From: Paracoccus saliphilus
GTDB taxonomy: Bacteria; Pseudomonadota; Alphaproteobacteria; Rhodobacterales; Rhodobacteraceae
DNA: 64,000 bases
NCBI GenBank assembly: GCA_003255745.1
Contig: KZ836061.1
Location: 21,888-85,887, forward strand
Reading direction: 5' to 3'
Shown: in pieces, positions 42,823 to 52,260 of the stretch
Position numbering within the stretch: position 1 is the stretch's first letter
Layout: every line of letters starts with the position of its first letter
Made by a program: the position numbers and the translations under genes
The notes under the pieces: model-generated
Told to the model about the DNA's origin: nothing
What the model saw: the letters and a program-made list of their open reading frames with translations, nothing else
Database searches by the model: none

Positions 42823-43581
42823 GTGCAGATCGACCTTAACAGCGACCTCGGCGAGGGCTATGGCGCCTGGCGGATGGGCGACGACGCTGCAATGATGGAG
42901 ATCGTCAGTTCCGCCAACGTGGCCTGCGGTTTCCACGCCGGCGATCCGCGGGGCCTGCTGGACACGCTTTGCCAAGCGGCGCGGCGCGGGGTCGCGGTGG
43001 GCGCCCATGTCAGCTATCCCGACCGTGTAGGATTTGGACGTCGCCCCATGGATGTGGCACCGGACGATGTAACGGCAGACGTCATCTACCAGATCGGCGC
43101 CCTGCAGGGTCTGGCGCGGGCGGCCGGCACCCGCGTCGCCTATGTCAAACCACATGGGGCGCTTTACAACACCATCGCCCATGATGCGCGGCAGGCCGAT
43201 GCGGTGATCGCGGGGGTGCTGGCCGTCGATCCGTCCCTGGTGCTGATGGGCCTGGCCGGTGCGCCGGTTCTGGACCGCGCCCGGATGGCGGGTCTGTGCG
43301 TTGTGGCCGAAGCCTTTGCCGACCGTGCTTATGCGCCGGACGGGACGTTGGTGTCGCGCAGGGCGGAGGGTGCCGTGCTGCAGGATCCCGACTTGGTTGC
43401 CGCCCGGATGGTGCGGCTGGCATCGACCGGCGTGATCGAGGCGATCGATGGCAGCAACCTTCGCCTGCAGGCCGACAGCATCTGTGTGCATGGGGACAGT
43501 CCGGGTGCGGTGCAGATGGCCACGCAGATCCGGCGGGCGTTGCTGGACAGCGGCGTGTCGATCGCCGCCTTCGCCGCCTGA
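42823..43581 (+). CDS. pxpA: 5-oxoprolinase subunit A (LamB/YcsF family)
   Basis: A 252-residue LamB/YcsF protein, part of the ATP-dependent PxpABC 5-oxoprolinase that turns toxic 5-oxoproline into glutamate. Hallmarks are [14 protein letters not shown] at the start, [37 protein letters not shown] and [17 protein letters not shown]. The length is the family norm. The start is a GTG after CGGAGGGGAA. It overlaps the fused pxpBC gene by one base, so the subunits are made together. Confidence 0.92.
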   Translation: MQIDLNSDLGEGYGAWRMGDDAAMMEIVSSANVACGFHAGDPRGLLDTLCQAARRGVAVGAHVSYPDRVGFGRRPMDVAPDDVTADVIYQIGALQGLARAAGTRVAYVKPHGALYNTIAHDARQADAVIAGVLAVDPSLVLMGLAGAPVLDRARMAGLCVVAEAFADRAYAPDGTLVSRRAEGAVLQDPDLVAARMVRLASTGVIEAIDGSNLRLQADSICVHGDSPGAVQMATQIRRALLDSGVSIAAFAA

Positions 43582-45161
43582 TGCGCTTCCTGCCCGTGGG
43601 GCCGCGCTGCCTGCTGGTCGAACTGCCTGATCTTGACGCCACGCTGGCGCTGTTCCAGGCGCTGAGCGCCGACCCGGTGCCCGGCATGACCGAGATCGTG
43701 CCGGCGGCGCGCACGCTGATGATCCGAACGGCACCCGGCGTGGCGGCGGACGGCGCGCTGGCCCGTGCCATCATGCAGCGCCAGCCCGCGCCTGGACCGA
43801 CGCAGGTTTCAGGGGCTGGCGAAGCGGTCGAGCTGCCCGTGACCTATGACGGCGAGGATCTGGACCAGGTGGCGCGCCTGATGGACCTGAGCGTGCCCGA
43901 GGTCATCGCCGCGCATCAGGCGACCGAGTGGCAGACGGCCTTTTGCGGGTTCGCACCGGGCTTTGCCTACATGACCTGCGATGATCCACGTTTCGACCTG
44001 CCCCGGCGGTCCGCCCCGCGTACCCGCATCCCGGCTGGATCTGTGGCCCTGGCCGGGCGTTTTTGCGGGATCTATCCGCAGGAAACGCCCGGTGGATGGC
44101 AGCTGATCGGGCGAACCGACGTTGCGATGTGGGACCTGAGCCGCGACCCGCCCGCATTGCTGCGGCCGGGGATGCGTGTTCGTTTTGTCCCGGCACGCGG
44201 GCGCGTTCTTCCGGTGGCTGCTGCGCCCCAACCGGCACCACACCCGCAGGCCAGGGGGCTGCGGATCGTCGCGACCGCGCTTCCGATCCTCTTTCAGGAT
44301 CTGGGGCGGGTGGGACAGACGGGGCAGGGGGTTTCGCTTTCGGGCGCCTTGGATCGGGGGGCGCTGCGTCGGGCGAACCGCGCGGTCGGAAACCCGCCGG
44401 GCCAGGCGGCGCTGGAAATCACCTTGGGTCCGGTGCGCCTTGTGGCGGAAATGCCGCTGACCTTGGCACTGTCGGGCGCGGCGCAGGCCATCGTGGTTCA
44501 TCCGCAGGGCCGCACCCCCGTCGCGCCCGGCGCCGCCTTTGCGATGGATGCGGGCGACGAGGTCCTGATCAAAGCCCCCGACGCTGGAATGCGCAGCTAT
44601 CTGGCGCTGCGAGGGGGTTTTGATGTGATAACCGTGTTAGGTTCGGCGGCAACCGACACGCTGGCCCATATTGGACCCGCCGCGCTGGTTGCCGGCGATC
44701 TGCTGGTCCCGGCCAATCGTTCGGCGAACGCTGTCCGGCCGCCTGATCCGGCGCCCGATCTGCCGGCGCCCTGTGATCTGGTGACGCTTCCGGTCACATT
44801 GGGACCGCGGACCGACTGGTTCAGCGATGACATGGTCCGCCACTTTCTGGCCCAGGATTGGCGGGTGACGGCGCAATCTTCGCGCGTCGGAATCCGACTG
44901 GCGGGCGATCCTGTGACCCGGGATGACGCAGCCGAGTTGCCCTCCGAAGGAACCGAGGCAGGCGCGATCCAGGTCCCCCATTCCGGCCAGCCGGTGCTGT
45001 TTCTGGCCGATCACCCGCTGACCGGCGGCTATCCCGTCATCGCGACGCTGCACCCGCGCGCCCTGGACCTGGCGGGGCAACTGCCGCCCGGCACCCGCAT
45101 CCGCTTTGCCGCCGCCGCCCCCTTTGCCCCGATCGTCCCGGAGGACCGTGATGTTCCTTGA
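43581..45161 (+). CDS. Fused 5-oxoprolinase subunits B and C
   Basis: A 526-residue fusion of two normally separate proteins. Residues 1 to about 215 are PxpB (AHS1/KipI-like): [15 protein letters not shown], then TAFCGFAPGFAYM and RIPAGSVALAGRFCGIYPQETPGGWQLIGRT. Residues about 225-520 are PxpC (AHS2/KipA-like): ILFQDLGRVGQTGQGVSLSGALDRGALRRANRAVGN, SYLALRGGFDVITVLGS and SSRVGIRLAGDP. B-C fusions are known in other bacteria. It starts inside the pxpA stop (TGATG) and overlaps the accC-like start by 11 bp. The same folds occur in urea amidolyase, which makes the next-door biotin carboxylase interesting. Confidence 0.9.
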   Translation: MRFLPVGPRCLLVELPDLDATLALFQALSADPVPGMTEIVPAARTLMIRTAPGVAADGALARAIMQRQPAPGPTQVSGAGEAVELPVTYDGEDLDQVARLMDLSVPEVIAAHQATEWQTAFCGFAPGFAYMTCDDPRFDLPRRSAPRTRIPAGSVALAGRFCGIYPQETPGGWQLIGRTDVAMWDLSRDPPALLRPGMRVRFVPARGRVLPVAAAPQPAPHPQARGLRIVATALPILFQDLGRVGQTGQGVSLSGALDRGALRRANRAVGNPPGQAALEITLGPVRLVAEMPLTLALSGAAQAIVVHPQGRTPVAPGAAFAMDAGDEVLIKAPDAGMRSYLALRGGFDVITVLGSAATDTLAHIGPAALVAGDLLVPANRSANAVRPPDPAPDLPAPCDLVTLPVTLGPRTDWFSDDMVRHFLAQDWRVTAQSSRVGIRLAGDPVTRDDAAELPSEGTEAGAIQVPHSGQPVLFLADHPLTGGYPVIATLHPRALDLAGQLPPGTRIRFAAAAPFAPIVPEDRDVP

Positions 45162-46911
45162 CGCGCCGCTGACGCCAATCCGCCGCATTCTGATCGCCAA
45201 TCGCGGGGAAATCGCCCTGCGCATCATCCGCGCCTGCCACGACGAGGGGATGGAGGCCATCGCCGTTTATGCCGATCCCGACCGCGATGCGCCTTTTGTG
45301 CGGCTGGCCGACCATGCCTATGCGCTGGAGGGCAGCAGCCCTGCCGAGACATATCTTGATGCCGGGCGCATCCTTTCCATCGCCGCCCGGGCCAAGGCGG
45401 ATGCCATTCACCCCGGCTATGGCTTTTTGTCCGAAAACTCGGGTTTCGCCTGTGCGGTGCAGCAGGCTGGGCTGATCTGGATCGGACCCAACCCCGACAC
45501 GATCGAGAAGCTGGGCGACAAGATCGAGGCGCGGCGCATCGCGCAGGCCGTGGGCGCCCCGCTGGTCGCCGGCAGCCCCGGCCCCGTTGCCAACAGCGCC
45601 GAGGCACTGGCCTTTGCCCGTGAACATGGACTGCCCATTGCGATCAAGGCGGCCTTCGGCGGCGGCGGGCGCGGCATGCGGGTGGCTTGGCACCTGGACG
45701 AGGTCGAGGAGATGTTCGACAGCGCCGGACGCGAGGCCGTCGCCGCCTTCGGGCGCGGCGAATGCTTTATCGAACAGTTCCTGGACCGCCCTCGCCATGT
45801 CGAGGCGCAGGTCCTGGCGGACCTGCATGGGACGGTCAAGGTGCTGGGCACCCGCGACTGTTCGCTGCAACGCCGCAACCAGAAGCTGGTCGAGGAAGCG
45901 CCCGCGCCCTTCCTGACCGACGACCAGCGCGACCGCATCCATCAGGCGGCCCGCGCCATCTGTGTGCACGCGGGCTACTGCGGCGCGGGGACGGTGGAAT
46001 TTCTGCTGTCCGCCGAAGGCATGATCTCGTTCCTCGAGGTGAACACGCGGCTGCAGGTCGAACATCCGGTGACCGAGGAAACAACCGGCATTGACATCGT
46101 GCGCGCGATGATCCGCGTGGCGCAAGGCGGGCGGCTGTCGGACGAGGTCGTGCCCCCGCCGCGCGGCCACGCGATCGAGTTCCGCATCAATGCCGAAGAC
46201 CCGGGCCGCGGCTTTCTGCCGACGCCGGGTCCGGTCACGCTGTGGGAACCGCCTGGTGGCATCGGTGTGCGGCTGGACGGCGGGGTCGTGAAGGGCGGCC
46301 AGGTGCCGGCGCAGTTCGACAGCCTGATGGCCAAGCTGATCGTCTTTGGCCCTGACCGCGCAACCGCGTTGGCCCGCGCCGCGCGGGCGTTGGCCGAGTT
46401 CCGGATCGAGGGCGTGGCCTCGGTCCTGCCGTTTCATCGCGCCGTGGTTGCCGCACCGGAATTCCGGGCGGAAACGGGAAACTTCGGCGTCCACACCCGC
46501 TGGATCGAGACCGAGTTCGCCGAACGCCTGACAAAAGCCGTGCCGCCCGCAGGCCGCGTCACGCCACCCGCCCAGATGCCGATGCTGCGCCTGTCGATCG
46601 AGATCGACGGAAAGCGGCATGACCTGGCCCTGCCCCAGGGCCTACTGGCCAGCGGCGCGCCGCCGGACGATGAACCCGCACCCGCCTTCGATCCGGGCGA
46701 CGTCAATGCCCCCGTCGCCGGAACCCTGTCGCTGTGGCAGGTCCCGGATGGCACAACGGTCGAAGTCGGACAGGTCATCGCCATTGTCGAAGCCATGAAG
46801 ATGGAAACGCGCGTGGAGGCGCCCATTGCGGGCCGACTGGTCCATCTTGCGCGGCAGGGCGACAGCCTGAGCCAAGGCGCGCCGCTGGCGCGCATCGAAC
46901 CCCGGGCTTGA
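45151..46911 (+). CDS. accC: Biotin carboxylase fused to biotin carboxyl carrier domain
   Basis: A 586-residue protein. Residues 1 to about 455 are biotin carboxylase: RRILIANRGEIALRIIRAC, HPGYGFLSEN, the ATP-grasp loop FGGGGRGMRV and EVNTRLQVEHPVTE. Residues about 510-585 are a lipoyl/biotinyl domain whose EAMKMET motif places biotin on K550. It carboxylates its own biotin with ATP and bicarbonate. No carboxyltransferase gene is in the window. The gene overlaps pxpBC, so it is probably not the essential acetyl-CoA carboxylase subunit but one dedicated to the pxp group. The start follows CGGAGGACCGTG. Confidence 0.9.
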   Translation: MFLDAPLTPIRRILIANRGEIALRIIRACHDEGMEAIAVYADPDRDAPFVRLADHAYALEGSSPAETYLDAGRILSIAARAKADAIHPGYGFLSENSGFACAVQQAGLIWIGPNPDTIEKLGDKIEARRIAQAVGAPLVAGSPGPVANSAEALAFAREHGLPIAIKAAFGGGGRGMRVAWHLDEVEEMFDSAGREAVAAFGRGECFIEQFLDRPRHVEAQVLADLHGTVKVLGTRDCSLQRRNQKLVEEAPAPFLTDDQRDRIHQAARAICVHAGYCGAGTVEFLLSAEGMISFLEVNTRLQVEHPVTEETTGIDIVRAMIRVAQGGRLSDEVVPPPRGHAIEFRINAEDPGRGFLPTPGPVTLWEPPGGIGVRLDGGVVKGGQVPAQFDSLMAKLIVFGPDRATALARAARALAEFRIEGVASVLPFHRAVVAAPEFRAETGNFGVHTRWIETEFAERLTKAVPPAGRVTPPAQMPMLRLSIEIDGKRHDLALPQGLLASGAPPDDEPAPAFDPGDVNAPVAGTLSLWQVPDGTTVEVGQVIAIVEAMKMETRVEAPIAGRLVHLARQGDSLSQGAPLARIEPRA

Positions 46912-47024
46912 CGCGGGGCAAGGTCCCTGTCGCATCCGCGCAACCCAAATTGCTTTTTGTCAGACCGGCGGAACGCGGCCCGGCGCCGGGTCATTAGTCC
47001 TGCGACACACAGGAGAGATCTGGC

Positions 47025-48722
47025 ATGACGCAAAACTTCTGGGGGCCCAGCCTGACCGCAGGGATCTGGACCTTCCGCCTTTGGGCGTCGCGTGCGGCGC
47101 AGGTCGAACTGTTGCTGGAGGGTCGGCCGCTGCCGATGACGCGGGACGACACCGGCCTGTGGACTGCCCAAACCCCGGCCGCGGCGGGGGACCGCTATCT
47201 GTTCCGTGTGGATGGTCAGGACATGCCCGATCCGGCCAGCCGCCTGCAGGCGGGGGGCGTGTCGGACCCTTCGGTGCTGGTGCCGCCGGATGGACATGAC
47301 TGGCGCTGCGACTGGCAGGGTCGGGATTGGGCCGAGGCGGTCATCTATGAGATGCATGTCGGGACGTTCACGCCCGAAGGCACATTTGCAGCCGCCGCGC
47401 AGCGCATGGCGGGGCTTGCCGATCTGGGGTTCACTGCCATCGAACTGATGCCCTTGGGCCAGTGGCCGGGCGATCGCGGGTGGGGGTATGACGGCGTGCT
47501 GCCCTATGCACCGCAACCGGCCTATGGCAGCTCGGCCGACCTGAAGATGCTGGTCGATGCGGCGCATCAGGCAGGGCTGATGGTGATCCTGGACCTGGTC
47601 ATGAACCATTTCGGGCCGGAAGGCGCTTGGCTGCACCATGCCGCGCCCGACTTTTTCAATCCGGATCGGCATACGCCATGGGGCGCGGCCATTGATTTCG
47701 CACAGCCGGCGGTGCGCGACTTCTGGACCGGCTGCGCCCTGCATTGGCTGACTGACTACCGCATGGACGGGTTGCGCCTGGACGCGGTGCATCAGATCTC
47801 GGGACCCGGCGCGGACGAGTTCATGGCCCAGTTCGCCGCCCGAATTCATTCCCTGGCGCCCCGCCGTCACCTGATCACGGAGGATGACCGCAACACGCCC
47901 GACCTGCGCGAAGATGCAGGTTATGACGCCAGCTGGAACGACGACTTCCACCATTCTGTCCACGTCGCCCTGACCGGCGAGGACGACAGCTATTACGCCA
48001 GCTTTGCCGCCGATCCGGTGGGCGATCTGGTCCTGGCCCTGTCGCGGGGCCATGTCGAGGAAGGCCAGCCGCGCCAGGGCAATGACAAGCCGCGCGGCGC
48101 CCCCTGCGGACACCTGCCGCCGACCGCCTTTGTCAACGCGACCCAGACCCACGACCAGGTGGGCAACCGCGCTCATGGCGACCGCCTGCTGACCTTGGCC
48201 GATCCCGAGGCCGTGGCGGTGGCCTATGCGTTGCTGTTGGTTGCGCCCTATATTCCGATGGTCTTCATGGGCGAGGAGCGCGGCGAGACGAACCCCTTCC
48301 AGTTCTTCGCCGACTACAAGGGTGATCTGGCAGAGGCCGTGCGCAAGGGGCGCGCTGCGGAATTTGCGGGCATTGCGGCACTTGGGGACACCGTGCCGGA
48401 CCCACTGGCGCCGGAAACCTTCCACCGCTCGCGCCTTGGCTGGCGCGAGGACGGCCCGGCGCAGTCCTGGCTTGGGCTGACGCGCGAGGCGCTGTCCTTT
48501 CGTGCCCGGCACGTCGTGCCGCTGCTGAAAAGCGGGCGGGCCACGGCGACCGTGACGCGCCCGCAGCCCAGCCTGATCCGGGCCAGCTGGCAGTTCGAGG
48601 CGGGCCGGCTTGAACTGTCCCTGGCCTTTGGACAGCCGGACCCCGATCCGCTGCCCGAACCGCATCTGCGTGCCGGCCGTGCCGACGCCCCCTATTACCT
48701 CACCGTGAAGGCCCATCCATGA
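47025..48722 (+). CDS. treZ: Malto-oligosyltrehalose trehalohydrolase
   Basis: A 565-residue GH13 enzyme that releases trehalose from the maltooligosyltrehalose made by TreY. The N-terminal beta-sandwich domain (about 1-100: FRLWASRAAQVELLLEG) is followed by the catalytic barrel with YEMHVGTFTPEGTF, ELMPLGQWPGDRGWGYDGVLPYAPQPAYG, LDLVMNHFG, DGLRLDAVHQI (nucleophile) and LITEDDRN (acid/base). CACACAGGAGAG precedes the ATG. It overlaps treY by 4 bp (ATGA). It starts a four-gene storage-sugar operon: treZ-treY-glgC-glgX. Confidence 0.93.
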   Translation: MTQNFWGPSLTAGIWTFRLWASRAAQVELLLEGRPLPMTRDDTGLWTAQTPAAAGDRYLFRVDGQDMPDPASRLQAGGVSDPSVLVPPDGHDWRCDWQGRDWAEAVIYEMHVGTFTPEGTFAAAAQRMAGLADLGFTAIELMPLGQWPGDRGWGYDGVLPYAPQPAYGSSADLKMLVDAAHQAGLMVILDLVMNHFGPEGAWLHHAAPDFFNPDRHTPWGAAIDFAQPAVRDFWTGCALHWLTDYRMDGLRLDAVHQISGPGADEFMAQFAARIHSLAPRRHLITEDDRNTPDLREDAGYDASWNDDFHHSVHVALTGEDDSYYASFAADPVGDLVLALSRGHVEEGQPRQGNDKPRGAPCGHLPPTAFVNATQTHDQVGNRAHGDRLLTLADPEAVAVAYALLLVAPYIPMVFMGEERGETNPFQFFADYKGDLAEAVRKGRAAEFAGIAALGDTVPDPLAPETFHRSRLGWREDGPAQSWLGLTREALSFRARHVVPLLKSGRATATVTRPQPSLIRASWQFEAGRLELSLAFGQPDPDPLPEPHLRAGRADAPYYLTVKAHP

Positions 48723-50980
48723 TCCCGACCATCCCCACCGCCACATATCGCGTCCAGCTGCGCGAGGGGTTCGATTTCGCCCGCCTGGAAGCGCAGCTTG
48801 ACTACATCGCCGGGCTTGGTGCGTCCCACCTGTATCTTTCTCCGATCTTCCAGGCGACCGAAGGCTCGACCCACGGATATGACATCACCGATCCGACGCA
48901 AGTGGACCGGACACTGGGCGGGAAAGAAGGATTTCAGCGCTTGGCCGCTGCCGCCAAGGCGCGCAACCTGGGCATCATCCTGGATATCGTGCCGAACCAC
49001 ACGGCCTTCACGCCCCAGAACCCCTGGCTGAACGACGTCCTGCGGCACGGTCGCGCCAGCGATTACGCGCGCCACTTTGACATCGACTGGCACGCCGGAC
49101 CGCTGGTGCTGCCTTTCCTTGCCGAGCCGTTCGAAAAGATGCTGACAGATGGTGCCTTCCGCGTGGCAGACGGTCAGTGGTGGGTCGGCGACATGGCGCT
49201 GCCGCTGGCGCCCGGCACCGACCGCACCGATGACCTGCGCACCCTGCACGACGCCCAGAACTGGCGGCTGGTTCATTACGAGATGGAGCGGGACAGCATC
49301 ACGCATCGCCGCTTCTTCAACGTCACCGGGCTGATCGGGATGCGCGTGGAAGATCCGCGCGTCTTCGACGATACCCATGCCCTGATCCTCAGCATGGTAA
49401 GGGACGGGCAGGTGCAGGGGCTGCGGGTCGATCACATTGACGGACTGGCCGATCCTGCCGACTATTTGACCCGGCTGTCGGAGGCATTGCCCGAAACGCC
49501 GATCTGGGTCGAAAAGATTCTGGTGGGTGACGAGACGTTGCCGGCGGGCTGGCAGACGGTCGGCACCACCGGCTATGAGGCAGGGCGACTGATCGCGCGC
49601 ATGCTGACGCCCGAGAACGGTCTGCGGCAACTGGACGACGCATGGCGCGAAGCGACGGGGATCGACGTCGCTTTCCATGACGCTCTTGCCCGCGCAAAGT
49701 CCGAAATCCTCGACAACGAACTGGCGGCCGAGCGGCGGCAGCTGGTACAACTGGCAACAACGGCTTCAAGCGGGTCAGCCCTGGCCGAAGCGGGACCCGA
49801 GTCGCTGCGCGAGGCGGTGACCGCGCTGCTGATCGCCACGCCGCGCTATCGCACCTATGTCGACAGCCGCGGCACCAGCGACGACGATCGCAGGCTGATC
49901 GCGGACATTGCCGACCAGGCGGCGCAGGGACTGCGGTCGGATGCGGCACTGCGGATGCTGGCGGCGATGTGGATGAACCCCAACACCTGGGAGGAACATG
50001 CCTTTGTCACGCGGCTGCAGCAGGTTTCAGGCGCGCTGCTGGCCAAGGCGCAGGAAGACACGGCGGGCTTTCGCTGGACGCGCTACCTTCCGGCCAACGA
50101 GGTCGGGGCCGAGCCTGACGAAGCCAGCGTCACGGGCGTTGATGCCACGCGGATCATGGCAGGCCGACGGTCCTCGGACATGGTGCTGACATCATCCCAC
50201 GATACCAAGCGATCCGAGGATTCCCGGATGCGCATGGTCGCGATCAGCCACCTGCCGCAGGCTTTCGGCACGCTGTATCAGGCTGCGCTGTCGCTGCCAG
50301 AGGCCGAGGCGGTCAGGCCGCGATGGCGCTGGTATGTGCTGCAATCCGCACTTGGCCTGTATGGCGCGGAAGACGCCGCCGGACGGCTGGCGGCCCATAT
50401 GGAAAAGGCCATGCGCGAGGCCAAGTTGACCAGCTTTTGGACGGCACCTGACACCACGGCCGAGGATGCCGCCTCGGCCTTTGGTGCGGCTGTCCTGGCG
50501 GCCTGGGAACAAGATGCGCCCGACGCTCTTGGTGCCCTTCTGGCACGGGGGCAGGCCCTGATGATGGCGCAACTGCTGTTCAAGGCCGTGATGCCGGGCT
50601 TTCCGGACATCTATCGCGGCACCGAGGATTTGTTCCTGGCGCTGACAGACCCTGACAACCGCCGGCCTGTCGATTTCACTGCCCTGGCCGGTCTGCCGGG
50701 ATCGGACGGCATCGGTGGACGCAAGGCAGACTGGACGCGGCGCCTGCTGTCCCTTCGTCAGGAGCATTCCGAGTTCCTGCGCGAAGCGGCTTGCGAGGTG
50801 CGGATCGACAAAGACGGCGTGGACCTGATCCGCGAATTGGACGGGCGGCGACTGGTGGCCCGGATCAGCTATGCGGCGACACCGGCCAACTCGGGTTCTG
50901 ACGTCGTTTTGGATTGGAGTTCTGCGGATGGATGCCAAGTTCGTCTGTCATTGCAGCAGATGGAGGGCGCCGGTCACTAA
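48719..50980 (+). CDS. treY: Malto-oligosyltrehalose synthase
   Basis: A 753-residue GH13 transglycosidase that turns the reducing end of a maltooligosaccharide into a trehalose unit. The opening TATYRVQLREGFDFARLEAQLDYIAGLGASHLYLSPIFQATEGSTHGYDITDPT is diagnostic; the catalytic region has LRVDHIDGLADPADYL and TSSHDTKRSEDSR. A large helical insertion (about 250-480) is typical of TreY. The start overlaps the treZ stop. The product passes to TreZ, so linear glucans are converted to trehalose without nucleotide sugars. Confidence 0.94.
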   Translation: MIPTIPTATYRVQLREGFDFARLEAQLDYIAGLGASHLYLSPIFQATEGSTHGYDITDPTQVDRTLGGKEGFQRLAAAAKARNLGIILDIVPNHTAFTPQNPWLNDVLRHGRASDYARHFDIDWHAGPLVLPFLAEPFEKMLTDGAFRVADGQWWVGDMALPLAPGTDRTDDLRTLHDAQNWRLVHYEMERDSITHRRFFNVTGLIGMRVEDPRVFDDTHALILSMVRDGQVQGLRVDHIDGLADPADYLTRLSEALPETPIWVEKILVGDETLPAGWQTVGTTGYEAGRLIARMLTPENGLRQLDDAWREATGIDVAFHDALARAKSEILDNELAAERRQLVQLATTASSGSALAEAGPESLREAVTALLIATPRYRTYVDSRGTSDDDRRLIADIADQAAQGLRSDAALRMLAAMWMNPNTWEEHAFVTRLQQVSGALLAKAQEDTAGFRWTRYLPANEVGAEPDEASVTGVDATRIMAGRRSSDMVLTSSHDTKRSEDSRMRMVAISHLPQAFGTLYQAALSLPEAEAVRPRWRWYVLQSALGLYGAEDAAGRLAAHMEKAMREAKLTSFWTAPDTTAEDAASAFGAAVLAAWEQDAPDALGALLARGQALMMAQLLFKAVMPGFPDIYRGTEDLFLALTDPDNRRPVDFTALAGLPGSDGIGGRKADWTRRLLSLRQEHSEFLREAACEVRIDKDGVDLIRELDGRRLVARISYAATPANSGSDVVLDWSSADGCQVRLSLQQMEGAGH

Positions 50981-51093
50981 CATTTGATAGGCAAAGGAAC
51001 AACCGGGGCGGGAAGCGGTTCGTCAGTGACCCCACCGTGCATCCTGTCCATCTTCAGGATGCGCGGCCTCACTCAGATCCAGAGGACGCCGCC

Positions 51094-52260
51094 GTGTCAG
51101 CCCATGCCCAAGCCCAGTTCCACAGCCTCTCCCGTGAAGCGGAAGGCCCTGCCCTTGACGTGGCCACGATCCTGCTGGCCGGTGGAAAAGGGACGCGGCT
51201 GCACGACCTGACGGCCCAGGACAGCAAACCCGCCGTTCATTTTGCCGGCAGCAATCGCATCATCGACTTTGCGATGGCAAACGCCGTCCGGTCAGGGTTG
51301 GAGCGCATGTTGATCGCGACCCAGTATGCCCCGAAAACCCTGCACGACTACCTGCCCGCGCGGTGGGGCCACCACTTTGCGCGCGGTGGGCTGTTGCTGC
51401 GCGACGGCCGGGACCGATATCTGGGGACGGCCGACGCCCTTCGCCAGAATTGGGCCGACGTGAAGGACTGGGGTGGTGATGAGGTTCTGGTTCTTGCGGC
51501 CGACCATGTCTATGACATGGATTACGCAGCACTTTTGGCTGCCCATCGCGCCTCGGGCGCGGCCGTGACCGTCGCCGTCGATGTTGTGCCGCTGCACGAG
51601 GCGAAGGGCTTTGGGGTCATGCAAGCCGATGCATCGGGCCGCATCCTGTCGTTCTTTGAAAAGCCCAGCCATCCGCCCTCGATTATCGGCGAACCGGACA
51701 AGGCGATGGCCTCGATGGGGGTATATGTGTTCTCCAAAGTCTGGCTGCAAAAGGCGCTTTTCGACGGGCCCGTTGAAGCGTTGGACTTTGGCCATGACGT
51801 GATCCCGGCAGCCGTGGCTCAGGGCGTGGCTGCGGCATACCGGCTGCCTGCGGGTCCGTCGGGCAGCGCTTATTGGCGCGATGTCGGCACGCTGGACGCC
51901 CTTCGCAGAACCCAGCTGGACTTCCTGCGCGCCGAGCCTGCGCGCCTGCCGCAGGCCTGCTCGCCGTCGGACTGGTATCTGGGCCGCGGCAGCATCGCCA
52001 TGCCCGGCGCGGTTGTTCCCGAAAGCGCCCGGCTGGTCGATACCATCGTCGCCGGCGGCACGCATGTGCCCTGCGGGCTGACGACGGGCGAGGACCCGGA
52101 CGAGGACGCGCGCTGGTTTACCCGCACTTCTTCGGGAACCGTTTTGATCACTCCGGCGATGATACAGCGTCGCGCGGCCGAACGCCTCGATCGCGCCCGG
52201 CCCCGTCCATCTGCCCGTGCCAAGGCACCGGCCAGCAATGATCGTGATCTTCATGCTTGA
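51094..52260 (+). CDS. glgC: Glucose-1-phosphate adenylyltransferase (short form)
   Basis: A 388-residue ADP-glucose pyrophosphorylase: glucose-1-phosphate + ATP to ADP-glucose + PPi, the first step of glycogen synthesis. Hallmarks are TILLAGGKGTRLHDLTAQDSKPAVHFAG, GTADALRQNW and SMGVYVFSKVWL, and YWRDVGTLDAL. The start is a GTG with AGAGGA 7 bases upstream; the longer frame from 50914 runs inside treY and is rejected. The C-terminal beta-helix is noticeably shorter than in standard GlgC, with the region after GTLDAL passing almost directly to the EDARWF segment. Allosteric behaviour or tetramer assembly may therefore differ. Confidence 0.88.
   Translation: MSAHAQAQFHSLSREAEGPALDVATILLAGGKGTRLHDLTAQDSKPAVHFAGSNRIIDFAMANAVRSGLERMLIATQYAPKTLHDYLPARWGHHFARGGLLLRDGRDRYLGTADALRQNWADVKDWGGDEVLVLAADHVYDMDYAALLAAHRASGAAVTVAVDVVPLHEAKGFGVMQADASGRILSFFEKPSHPPSIIGEPDKAMASMGVYVFSKVWLQKALFDGPVEALDFGHDVIPAAVAQGVAAAYRLPAGPSGSAYWRDVGTLDALRRTQLDFLRAEPARLPQACSPSDWYLGRGSIAMPGAVVPESARLVDTIVAGGTHVPCGLTTGEDPDEDARWFTRTSSGTVLITPAMIQRRAAERLDRARPRPSARAKAPASNDRDLHA

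Noticed and set aside
46434..48746. Minus-strand open frame of 770 codons opposite accC and treZ
   Set aside because: It spans the end of one real gene and the whole of another, has no domain, and shows mirror-frame composition.
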